Shown here: piece after piece, positions 6,806-13,869 of the stretch
Numbering within the stretch: position 1 is the first letter of the stretch
Layout of the letters: every line of letters starts with the position of its first letter
DNA from: an uncultured Lachnospiraceae bacterium
Lineage (GTDB): Bacteria; Bacillota; Clostridia; Lachnospirales; Lachnospiraceae
NCBI GenBank assembly: GCA_905236925.1
Contig: CAJOQS010000090.1
Location: forward strand, 1 to 15,144
DNA: 15,144 nt
Direction of reading: 5' to 3'
Position numbers and translations under genes: made by a program
Notes under the pieces: model-generated
Told to the model about the DNA's origin: nothing
The model's input: only the letters and a program-made list of their open reading frames with translations
The model's database searches: none

Positions 6806-9212
6806 TGCAGCCTCCTTGTTTTGACAGGTCACTTTCGACCAGCGCACCGTCGATCATATTATATACTCTGTTGCATATCCGTGCCACAAGCCTTTTGTCA
6901 TGGGAAATGATGATAAAGGTCAGGCCGCGTTCCTTCTTCAGCCTCATCAGAAGCTCCAGCACCTGCTCGCGTATGGTCACGTCAAGCGCCGAAACAGGCT
7001 CGTCTAAAATTATTAATTCACGATTTAATATGATGTTCAGGGCGATCGACACCCGCTGCCGCTGTCCTCCGGACAGCTGCGAGATCTTTCTGTCGGCAAG
7101 TCCCGCATCCAGCTCGACAGCTTCGAGTGTTCTGATGACCTGTTCCCTTCTTGCGTTCCTGTCCTTTATTCCGGCCAGGATCAGAGGCTCCTCAAGTAAC
7201 CGCTCAACCTTCATGAAGGGGTTGAGGCTGCTCATCGGATCCTGAAATACCATTCCGGGCCGCTCACAGTTCAGCTTCATGGTTCCTTCGGTGTATTTCT
7301 GGAGCCCTGCTATCGCCTTTACAAGCGTTGTTTTTCCGCATCCGGACTTTCCGACGATTCCTACGCAGTCTCCCCTGCGGATCGTCATGTCGATATCCTT
7401 ATTGACCCTGTTGAACTGCTTTTTCGAAAACAGGCTCTTTCCGCGGTTCCGGTAAAGCACGCTGAATTTGCTGAGCTCAACGATGACTTCGCCTTCCGGA
7501 GCATCCTTTTCAATATAAGAAGAATCCGCGAAGGCTGCCTCGAGCAGCTTCCTGCCGTACTCGCTCCCGGGCACGACAAAGTCCGTTATTCCAACGCCTT
7601 CACGCTGCTTATCTATTTTCAGTTCCTCAACTATCTGTCCATCCTTTAACAGCAGTGCCCGTCCGCAGATGGAGGCGATGACCTCGAGGTCGTGAGAGAT
7701 CAGGATTATCGAGGTTCCGTACTTTCGGTTTATTTTCTTGAATATATCAAGTATGACGCCGACTATATCGGCATCCAGGGCTGTCGTGGGTTCATCAGCG
7801 ATAATGGTGTCGGCTCGGGCAACTATCGCCATTGCGATCATCACTCTCTGACGCATACCGCCCGAAAGCTCGTGAGGATACATATCATAGAGCCTGTCGG
7901 GGTCTTCGAGCCCGGTATCGGCAAGGGCCTCGAGCACCCGCTCCTTCTGCTCCTTTTCACTCAGATGCGAGGCGTGAAGCTCCAGTATCTCGTCTATCTG
8001 CCAGCCGATCGTCTTGACCGGATTAAGGGAAGTCATGGGCTCCTGGAAGATCATGGCGATCCTGCCTCCCCTGACCTTCGTCATTTCATGCTCCGAAGCA
8101 TCGGTGAGATTCATGCCGTCGTAGATGATCTCGCCTTCCGTGATAAGTGAGGAATCCGAAGCGATTCCGAGTACCGACAGCGCGGTAAGGCTCTTTCCGG
8201 ATCCCGATTCGCCGACAAGTCCAAGGATCTCGCCCTTTTTGAGATCAAAGCTTATACCCTTTATGACCTCATTGATGCCGTCCTCATCGATAAAGCCCAC
8301 GTGGAGTTTTCTGAGAGACAGGCGCACGTCTTCCTGCTGCTTTTTCTCATCCGCACCGGCACTCTCACGAAGCTCTTTTCTCCGTTCCGCGGCTTTTTTC
8401 CTGATCTGTCTGAAATTAATGGCGGAAACTCCGACATTTCCGCTGATAAGCGAAAGCCCAAGGATCGCGATGATCATCGTGAGACTGACAAACAGCATAT
8501 ACCAGGGCGCTCCGTAAATGTAAACCTGCGCCTCCGCGAGCATACGTCCGAGGCTTGGATCCGGCGGCTGCACGCCGAGTCCGAGATAACTGAGTCCCGC
8601 CTCCGCAAGAACAGCGTTGTTGAGCCCCACAAGTATCGAAGACCAGAAGACAGGAAGAGTATTGGGAAGGATATGCACGAAGATTATCCTGAAATCCGAT
8701 GCTCCAAGCAGTTTGGCGTTCGAAACGTAATCAAGCTTTCTCTCGGCCAGGAACTCGGAGCGCATGATCCTTGCGAAGCTCGGGATGAAAACTATTCCGA
8801 GCGCGATACAGATATTCAGTGTTCCCTTGTCCAGTATGCTGACCACAACCAGCGCCAGAAGGATGCTGGGGAAAGAAGCAAGGCCGTCGTTCACGCGCAT
8901 AAGGACTTCATCAACGATACCGCCGTAATAGCCCGTAAGCGCTCCGACCAGACCACCGATCAGTGCACCAACGCTTACCGTAAATACAGCTATCGTAAAG
9001 GTTGAACCGGCACCGTCGACCACTCTCGAGAAAATATCTCTTCCGAAGTTGTCGGTACCGAATATATGACTGATGGAAGGCTTCGAAAAGATAGCCGAAT
9101 AATCCATCTCATTTACATCATAAGGAAGCCAGAATAAAGACAACACGACAGGAATAGAACATAGTAGTACCATGATTATCCCCGTCAATAACGCACGATT
9201 TAACTTCTTCAT
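6786..9212 (-). CDS. Triple fusion: DppC-type permease plus DppD-type and DppF-type ATPases of a peptide ABC importer
   Basis: One 808-residue polypeptide carries three normally separate subunits. Residues 1-265 are a DppC/OppC-type permease with the hallmarks FGTDNFGRDIFSRVV, the coupling motif NAKLLGASDFRIIFVHILPN and LSYLGLGVQPPDPSLGRML. A charged linker (about 270-295) leads to ATPase 1: Walker A GESGSGKS (334-341), LSGGM (449-453), IIADEP (470-475) and ISHD (505-508). ATPase 2 has GKSGCGKTT (621-629), LSGGQ (713-717), IILDEP (734-739) and ISHD (769-772). Both ATPases keep the catalytic glutamate. ATPase 1 lacks the cysteine-rich C-terminal tail usual in OppD/DppD. No stop or frameshift separates the parts, so the fusion is real in this assembly. 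GGAGG is six bases before the ATG. With the upstream DppB-type permease it would complete the importer; the substrate is likely peptides, though nickel or other ligands cannot be excluded. Confidence 0.93.
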   Translation of the reverse strand: MKKLNRALLTGIIMVLLCSIPVVLSLFWLPYDVNEMDYSAIFSKPSISHIFGTDNFGRDIFSRVVDGAGSTFTIAVFTVSVGALIGGLVGALTGYYGGIVDEVLMRVNDGLASFPSILLALVVVSILDKGTLNICIALGIVFIPSFARIMRSEFLAERKLDYVSNAKLLGASDFRIIFVHILPNTLPVFWSSILVGLNNAVLAEAGLSYLGLGVQPPDPSLGRMLAEAQVYIYGAPWYMLFVSLTMIIAILGLSLISGNVGVSAINFRQIRKKAAERRKELRESAGADEKKQQEDVRLSLRKLHVGFIDEDGINEVIKGISFDLKKGEILGLVGESGSGKSLTALSVLGIASDSSLITEGEIIYDGMNLTDASEHEMTKVRGGRIAMIFQEPMTSLNPVKTIGWQIDEILELHASHLSEKEQKERVLEALADTGLEDPDRLYDMYPHELSGGMRQRVMIAMAIVARADTIIADEPTTALDADIVGVILDIFKKINRKYGTSIILISHDLEVIASICGRALLLKDGQIVEELKIDKQREGVGITDFVVPGSEYGRKLLEAAFADSSYIEKDAPEGEVIVELSKFSVLYRNRGKSLFSKKQFNRVNKDIDMTIRRGDCVGIVGKSGCGKTTLVKAIAGLQKYTEGTMKLNCERPGMVFQDPMSSLNPFMKVERLLEEPLILAGIKDRNARREQVIRTLEAVELDAGLADRKISQLSGGQRQRVSIALNIILNRELIILDEPVSALDVTIREQVLELLMRLKKERGLTFIIISHDKRLVARICNRVYNMIDGALVESDLSKQGGCNAAGLY

Positions 9213-9245
9213 TCCGGACCTCCTTTCTTTTATCTTAGTTTTATT

Positions 9246-10181
9246 TCAGACCCTTGGATCCAGCACTCTGTAGACCAGATCAACGATCAGATTTACAAGC
9301 AGGACAGTCGCAGCTATATAAACGACTATAGCCTGTACCACATTGAAGTCACGGTTGGCTATGGAGTTGACCAGAAGCCTTCCCATACCGGGCAGATTGA
9401 ATACCTGCTCTATCATTATGCTGCCTGCCAGCACCTCTGCCACGATCAGGCCGATGAAGGTAATGACGGGCATCATGGAGTTCCTGAACACATGCTTCCA
9501 CATAATGCCGTGGAGGCTGTTGCCCTTTGCTTTCGCTGTCCTGACATAATCACATGCCAGCTGCTCTCTGACACTGGCTTTCATATACTGGACCGTCATG
9601 GCGATCTTGGGGATGGCTACGCTTATCGCAGGGAAGATCATGAACCTGATAAAGCGTCCGGCATCCTCATCGGGCGGTACAAAGCCTCCGGGAGTAAACG
9701 ACCTCAGCCAGATGCCGAAAATAAGAGTAATAAGCAGTCCCGTAACAAAAGAAGGTATAGCCATGAAGGTTATCGCAGCGGCTTCGGATATCCTGTCCGC
9801 ATATCCTCCGGGCCGTGCCGCGCACAAAAGCCCTATCGGAAGGGAAACGAGCGCTATCATTACGATGGACATTCCGGCAAGCGTAAGCGTAACCGGGAGT
9901 CTCGAAGCAATCAGTTCATTGGCCGTCATTCCCTCGTACCGCATGGACATGCCGAAATCTCCTCGAACTGCTCCTTTAAGCCAGCTCACAAAGCGTTCCG
10001 AGACCGGACGGTCATATCCGTATTCCGCCCTCAGGGCTTCTATCGCTTCCGGCGTAGCTTCCGTTCCCAGTCTGGCGACCGCCGCATCACCGGGCAGAAC
10101 CTGGAACATGATAAAAGAAAGCAGGGCCACAGACAGGATCGTAACTATAAATGAAACGATCTTCCTAATATAGAAATTCAT
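9246..10181 (-). CDS. DppB-type permease of the peptide/nickel ABC importer
   Basis: The 311-residue membrane protein begins MNFYIRKIVSFIVTILS. It has the DppB/OppB layout: a first membrane helix, the conserved external stretch LPGDAAVARLGTEATPEAIE, five more helices, and the cytoplasmic coupling motif AKAKGNSLHGIMWKHVFRN that docks on the ATPase. It ends with IEQVFNLPGMGRLLVNSI and a closing VYRVLDPRV, both typical of the family. It should pair with the DppC-type domain of the downstream fusion protein, whose start is 33 bases away. An ATG six codons upstream (10199) is in frame, but ATG 10181 has AAGGGGG at a good distance and is preferred. The gene follows a hairpin attenuator that may lower its level relative to the binding protein. 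Confidence 0.93.
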   Translation of the reverse strand: MNFYIRKIVSFIVTILSVALLSFIMFQVLPGDAAVARLGTEATPEAIEALRAEYGYDRPVSERFVSWLKGAVRGDFGMSMRYEGMTANELIASRLPVTLTLAGMSIVMIALVSLPIGLLCAARPGGYADRISEAAAITFMAIPSFVTGLLITLIFGIWLRSFTPGGFVPPDEDAGRFIRFMIFPAISVAIPKIAMTVQYMKASVREQLACDYVRTAKAKGNSLHGIMWKHVFRNSMMPVITFIGLIVAEVLAGSIMIEQVFNLPGMGRLLVNSIANRDFNVVQAIVVYIAATVLLVNLIVDLVYRVLDPRV

Positions 10182-10201
10182 CCGTATCCCCCTTTCCATC
10201 G

Positions 10202-10228
10202 AAAAAGAAGGCGGGGAGTTTCCCCGCC
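10202..10228 (-). terminator. Strong hairpin with U-tract between the binding-protein and permease genes
   Basis: GGCGGGGA and TCCCCGCC form a perfect 8-bp stem (10210-10228) with a three-base loop, followed on the minus strand by TTCTTTTT (10202-10209). It lies about 20 bases before the dppB-type start codon. Since no new promoter is visible after it, it probably acts as a partial terminator and mRNA-stabilising structure, giving more binding protein than permease. A second, weaker hairpin pairs 10241-10249 with 10256-10270. Confidence 0.7.
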
Positions 10229-10303
10229 CTCTTGCTATTGTATGCGCGTTTCATTACGCGTTCAAGCATAAGTTTTGTACTTTATCGATAATTAATAAAT
10301 CCA

Positions 10304-11848
10304 TCACTTTGTCTTGGGATCGACAACATAATGAATCGAAGCAATATCCTGAACGTAAACAGGATAGAAGGTATATCCGTCCAGATCCCTGCTCACTGCC
10401 ACAAGCTGTGCAGGGCTCTGTAAATATGCCGCTGCGGCATCGCCTGTAAGGATCTGCTGAAGCTTCTTGTAATTGTCGATCTTAGCGTCGCTGCGTGTTG
10501 TCGACTTTGCGCTTTCAAAGACCTCATCAAACTCTGCGTTGCTGTAATTCATAAAGTTCTTCGAGGATGTCGAAGGATAGAAGCGCAGAACATCGGAGGG
10601 TGCAAGCTGTGAATCGAGACCGATGATCGTAGATGTATAGTTTCTGCCAACATAAACATCCGAAAGCCATGTGGACCATTCCACCAGCTCAATCTTGGCT
10701 GTGATACCGACCTTTGCAAGCTGATCGGCAACAACCTGCGCGGTCCTTACATGAAAATCATAGTTTGAAGGCACCGTTATTGTAAATGTAAAACCGTCGG
10801 CCAGACCTGCTTCCGCAAGAAGCTCCTTTGCCTTAGCCTGATCGTACGGATAAGCATTTACAAGACTCTTGTCATAGTATGACGAGAACGAAGGGAACAT
10901 GTTTGAACCGATGATCTCGCCCTTTCCTCCGGCAACCACATTTATGATCGCCTGACGGTCGATCGCATAGCAGACTGCCTGACGCACCTTGACATTGTCA
11001 AAAGGAGCAACCGCATTGTTCAGGAACAGAGCCTGGACAAGGTTCATCGTTCCGTCCACTATGTTCATTTTGCCCTCGAGCTGCGCTGCCTGATCGTTTG
11101 TCAGGTACGGGAACACATCAATGCTTCCGCCCAGCAGTTCAAGGAATGCTGAATCGGTATTCGCGCAGATCTTGAACGTAACACCGTCAAGATAAGGGCA
11201 GCCCTCGATGTAATAATCCGCGTTCTTCTCGAGAACAATGGAAGTGAGGGGTGAATAGGAAACAAACTTAAAGGGACCAGTACCAATCGGTTTGGTCGCC
11301 TGCTCCGTGTAATCACACGGGATTATGCTGCTTGTGAAGTAGCCGATCAACTCGGTGTTGGGACTCGAGAGAGTAACAACAACCTTGCCGTTATCGTTTG
11401 TTATGTCGGAAATAATATTAAAAGCCGATACTGTTGAAACATCCGCTTCGGGAGTTTCGGACAGACCGGCTGCACGCTTGAGTGAGTAAATAACATCCTC
11501 GGGAGTGACTGTTTTTCCGTTATGGAACTTCACATTGCTGCGGAGCTCAAAGGTATACTTAAGTCCGTCATCCGATATCTCGTACGAGGATGCTACTGCG
11601 GGAACAAAATTGCCATCCTTGTCGACCTTGATAAGGCCTTCAAAAATGTTGTACAGAACTTCTTTGGTTCCTGCCGCTACTGCTTTGTGTGGGTCAAGAC
11701 TGTCCAAATCCTGGGTTATTCCAACCGTAATTTTTCCGCCATAATAAACAGAGTCGGAGCTGTTGCCGTCTTTGTCCGTACCGCCCTTGCATGCGCAAAG
11801 TGCAGTCGTCATCACCAGCAGCATCATGATCGCAATGATCTTCTTCAT
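10304..11848 (-). CDS. Peptide/nickel-type ABC transporter substrate-binding lipoprotein (SBP family 5)
   Basis: The 514-residue protein starts with a lipoprotein signal: MKK, a hydrophobic stretch, and the lipobox LCAC with acylated Cys20. A Gly/Asp/Ser-rich tether follows. The mature part carries the family-5 features: SLDPHKAVAAGTKEVLYNIFEGL, VKFHNGKTVTPEDVIYSLKR, IGTGPFKFVSYSPLTSIVLEKNADY and VRQAVCYAIDRQAI. It would sit on the outer face of the membrane and deliver ligand, most likely short peptides, to the DppB- and DppCDF-type proteins encoded downstream. AGAGGT lies eight bases before the ATG, and a consensus promoter lies about 40-65 bases upstream. The ligand cannot be read from the sequence, since the family also includes nickel, opine and sugar binders. 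Confidence 0.94.
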   Translation of the reverse strand: MKKIIAIMMLLVMTTALCACKGGTDKDGNSSDSVYYGGKITVGITQDLDSLDPHKAVAAGTKEVLYNIFEGLIKVDKDGNFVPAVASSYEISDDGLKYTFELRSNVKFHNGKTVTPEDVIYSLKRAAGLSETPEADVSTVSAFNIISDITNDNGKVVVTLSSPNTELIGYFTSSIIPCDYTEQATKPIGTGPFKFVSYSPLTSIVLEKNADYYIEGCPYLDGVTFKICANTDSAFLELLGGSIDVFPYLTNDQAAQLEGKMNIVDGTMNLVQALFLNNAVAPFDNVKVRQAVCYAIDRQAIINVVAGGKGEIIGSNMFPSFSSYYDKSLVNAYPYDQAKAKELLAEAGLADGFTFTITVPSNYDFHVRTAQVVADQLAKVGITAKIELVEWSTWLSDVYVGRNYTSTIIGLDSQLAPSDVLRFYPSTSSKNFMNYSNAEFDEVFESAKSTTRSDAKIDNYKKLQQILTGDAAAAYLQSPAQLVAVSRDLDGYTFYPVYVQDIASIHYVVDPKTK

Positions 11849-11883
11849 GATGCTTACCTCTTTTCTAATTTATTACGCGTTGT

Positions 11884-11912
11884 AGTGTAACCGAACGAAC
11901 AGTAAATGTCAA
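11884..11912 (-). promoter_or_regulatory. Sigma-A promoter of the peptide importer/exporter operon
   Basis: TTGACA (11907-11912) and TACACT (11884-11889) are 17 bases apart on the minus strand. Transcription would start near 11877, giving a leader of about 30 nt before the binding-protein ATG. I see no clear operator or riboswitch in this short leader. Confidence 0.75.
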
Positions 11913-11930
11913 GCGGTTTGGGAGGATGGG

Positions 11931-12248
11931 CTATTTCCTGAAGGGCTTCGAGAACAGGAATGCAACTCCCATTATGGCATCCATGAGTAAAAGCATCCAA
12001 AAAGCAATGAGTATGTACGCCTCCGAAGTACCGTTAAAGCAATACAATGTCACTATGCCATACATTGTAAAGCGTGTCAGAACAAGAGATATCTCGCAGA
12101 CCACTTCGGTCGCGATACCCCTGATCGTCGGTTTCAGGACAAGTTCCACTCCCTGCTTCTTTCGCATCTTATCCGTATAGTTGTATTCGGTATCGCCCTC
12201 GCAGAAAACGGCGTACCGTTTCTTCAATACACGCTGTTTTCTACTCAA
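11931..12248 (-). pseudogene. RloB-like N-terminal fragment fused to an unrelated two-helix membrane tail
   Basis: The 105-residue frame starts at TTG 12248, overlapping the AAA15 ATPase stop by eight bases, with GGGAGG eight bases upstream. Residues 11-41 (RYAVFCEGDTEYNYTDKM and following) match the start of the RloB family, whose first motif, the EG..E stretch, resembles a TOPRIM-like nuclease core. RloB proteins are about 200 residues long, but after about residue 42 the similarity stops. The remaining 60 residues form two hydrophobic segments (about 49-71 and 77-99) ending FSKPFRK. I read this as a deletion junction near 12108-12128 that joined the rloB start to the end of a different membrane-protein gene. 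Since no later TOPRIM acidic motif remains, RloB activity is very unlikely. A new functional small membrane protein is possible but unproven. Confidence 0.6.
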
Positions 12249-13416
12249 ATGCCGTACCTCCCAAAATACCTTTCATATAGAACTCATAGACCTTGGCAGT
12301 CTCATATCTGACTTCCGGGAAATCTGCCAGCGAATATAATTCCGATGTGAGACTGTCTTTACTCTTAGTCACAAAATATATCTGTTCCTTCATATAAGTC
12401 TTCAGATTCAGATGCAGCACATTATGCGTGGAGAAAATGAACTGACCATGATGCTCCGCGCCATTCACAAATGCGACCACTCTGTCTGAAAGGATCGGAT
12501 TCAAAACCCTGTCCATTTCATCCGCAAAAACGACCATGTTCTCATATACTACGCGGAATATCTGCACTGTCCATGCAAAGAATTCCCTTACACCTGTTGA
12601 ATCCTGCTGTAGTTCTCTTCTGATCTCATTCCCATCAGCATCCTTGCGGATAATAAGTGATTTCCCATAAGGCTTGTCATTATCAACCTCTATGCTGCAG
12701 ATACTGTAATCAACCATGCGGAAGATTTCGAGGAAGCGTGGGTCTTTCATAACCTTTATGTCCTCATCCTTTCCGGCTGGATCATTTTCTCTGTCCTCAG
12801 GCACAGTGCCCGGAAGCAGGATGTACTTAAACCAGTTTGCCGTTTCAATGGCATCCCTGTTACCCAAAAGCGCCAGCTTGCTTAAAAAAAGACCATAGCT
12901 GTTATTACTGTTCTTTAGGACAGGCGTCAGCTCACTTGCTTTTCCATCTTTCTTTTCATACTTTCCGTCCGTGTTACGCTCTACCGCAAACAGACATGAA
13001 AAAGCCGTTCTCCGTTTGCTTTGCTTATAGAGAGCCTCGCTGATAATGCCTGATCTGTCGATAGCAAGTGAATATCTGTATACCTGTCCGGAGGCAGCAA
13101 CGAAAGTGATTTCAAACCTTTGCACCGGATTCTTCTCTGTAATTGTACTTGTCGCATTAACATATGCGCCTACTGACTGTACCCGGGAGTTCACATCCAC
13201 AAGACTCTTAAGGAACTTGAGGCTCCCAATGAAATTAGACTTACCACCTGCATTCTCGCCGACGATAACAGCGGTCTTTAAAAGATTATATTCAGCATCT
13301 GTTGATGAATAATTATCAGGAAAACGTGTTTTAACCTTTCCTGTAGGCGCCTCCATGCTGAATTCACTTTCAATATTGAAAGAACAAAAATTGTTGAAGG
13401 TAAACCCGATCAGCAT
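12241..13416 (-). CDS. AAA15-family (RloA-like) ATPase
   Basis: The 391-residue protein begins with MLIGFTFNNFCSFN, the usual opening of AAA15/RloA ATPases, which belong to the ABC/SMC-like OLD group. Motifs are Walker A GENAGGKS (53-60), a signature-like DSTGVREFF (272-280), Walker B VVFADE (295-300) and the H-loop FSTHN (328-332). The length and order fit a complete protein. In bacteria such ATPases are commonly encoded next to a TOPRIM-type or RloB partner and are suspected or known to act in phage defence; PARIS (AriA/AriB) and OLD are related arrangements. Here the RloB-like partner overlaps but is broken. AAAGGAG is seven bases before the ATG. The ATPase fold is certain, but the biological role is inferred. 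Confidence 0.88.
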   Translation of the reverse strand: MLIGFTFNNFCSFNIESEFSMEAPTGKVKTRFPDNYSSTDAEYNLLKTAVIVGENAGGKSNFIGSLKFLKSLVDVNSRVQSVGAYVNATSTITEKNPVQRFEITFVAASGQVYRYSLAIDRSGIISEALYKQSKRRTAFSCLFAVERNTDGKYEKKDGKASELTPVLKNSNNSYGLFLSKLALLGNRDAIETANWFKYILLPGTVPEDRENDPAGKDEDIKVMKDPRFLEIFRMVDYSICSIEVDNDKPYGKSLIIRKDADGNEIRRELQQDSTGVREFFAWTVQIFRVVYENMVVFADEMDRVLNPILSDRVVAFVNGAEHHGQFIFSTHNVLHLNLKTYMKEQIYFVTKSKDSLTSELYSLADFPEVRYETAKVYEFYMKGILGGTAFE

Positions 13417-13454
13417 TTGCTTTCTCCTTTCCGCATTATACTATTCACGCGTAC

Positions 13455-13482
13455 ATTATAACACGAAAAACCCAGATGTAAA
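13455..13482 (-). promoter_or_regulatory. Sigma-A promoter of the AAA15 ATPase gene
   Basis: TTTACA (13477-13482) and a perfect TATAAT (13455-13460) are 16 bases apart on the minus strand, with TG one base upstream of the -10 box (extended -10). Transcription would begin near 13448, about 32 bases before the ATG. Confidence 0.65.
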
Positions 13483-13758
13483 ACAGTATTTTGGTTTAGA
13501 CACATGTTTTTTATGTCATTATTTTCGTTTTTCCTCCGTAAAATGCCATTTTTATACTTTCCCCGTAAGCCAACCATCGATACCTCCGGCCCTTAAACCG
13601 CCGTAAACCCATTACTCTTTCCCTGCTGCCTTTTAAACTACTACGGATATCCGATACTGCCTTGACCCTAAAAGAGTTACCGACCATAGCGGTCGCACCA
13701 ATTACCACAGATTTATGTTTCCAAGAACAAATTGTTGGCATTGAATCCTTGACAAAAC

Positions 13759-13785
13759 AGAAGGCTCTGTTACCAAGAGCCTTCT
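13759..13785 (-). terminator. Terminator hairpin downstream of the DUF4143 ATPase gene
   Basis: AGAAGGCTCT and AGAGCCTTCT (13759-13768 and 13776-13785) form a perfect 10-bp stem with a seven-base loop. On the minus strand a moderate T-run (CTGTTTTG) follows the stem. It is about 85 bases after the DUF4143-family stop codon and may work together with the adjacent hairpin. Confidence 0.6.
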
Positions 13786-13789
13786 CTCT

Positions 13790-13817
13790 GAGGCATCTCA
13801 AGGGATGTCTCTTTTTT
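13790..13817 (+). terminator. Plus-strand terminator-like hairpin with six T
   Basis: GAGGCATC and GATGTCTC (13790-13797 and 13804-13811) form an 8-bp stem with one G-U pair and a six-base loop, followed on the plus strand by TTTTTT (13812-13817). Read on the minus strand, the G-U pair becomes an A-C mismatch and no T-run follows, so the structure fits the plus strand better. No plus-strand gene upstream of it is convincing. Confidence 0.55.
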
Positions 13818-13869
13818 ATCATACACCATTACATTTCTCCCCGCCAGCAGATACGCCTTCCTTAAACTC

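Larger units (their letters stand above)
13417..13869. other. 453-base gap without a convincing gene
   Basis: The part near 13417-13482 holds the AAA15 ribosome site and promoter, and 13759-13817 holds two terminator hairpins. The remainder, about 13490-13755, shows no ORF with both a ribosome site and recognisable protein features. A 103-codon arginine/lysine-rich frame exists on the minus strand (13511-13822) but runs through both hairpins. Three similar blocks beginning CCGTAA occur on the plus strand near 13537, 13564 and 13600. The stretch may be a decayed gene or an untranslated RNA region. Confidence 0.5.

Noticed and set aside
6806..6847. Upstream in-frame ATG for the 619-residue exporter subunit
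   Set aside because: ATG 6805 has GGAGG at ideal spacing, and the extra 14 residues do not resemble the family N-terminus.
8301..9005. Plus-strand frame of 234 codons opposite the importer fusion gene
   Set aside because: It is antisense to conserved permease and ATPase motifs, has low-complexity charged composition, and lacks its own expression signals.
9492..10154. Plus-strand frame of 220 codons opposite the DppB-type gene
   Set aside because: Antisense shadow of a well-conserved permease, without recognisable domains.
13530..13620. CCGTAA blocks as a possible CRISPR or direct-repeat array
   Set aside because: The matching cores are only about six to seven bases, flanks differ and spacing is irregular.
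13511..13822. Minus-strand frame of 103 codons, rich in Arg and Lys
   Set aside because: It has no ribosome site at useful distance, runs through both terminator hairpins, and resembles no protein I know.
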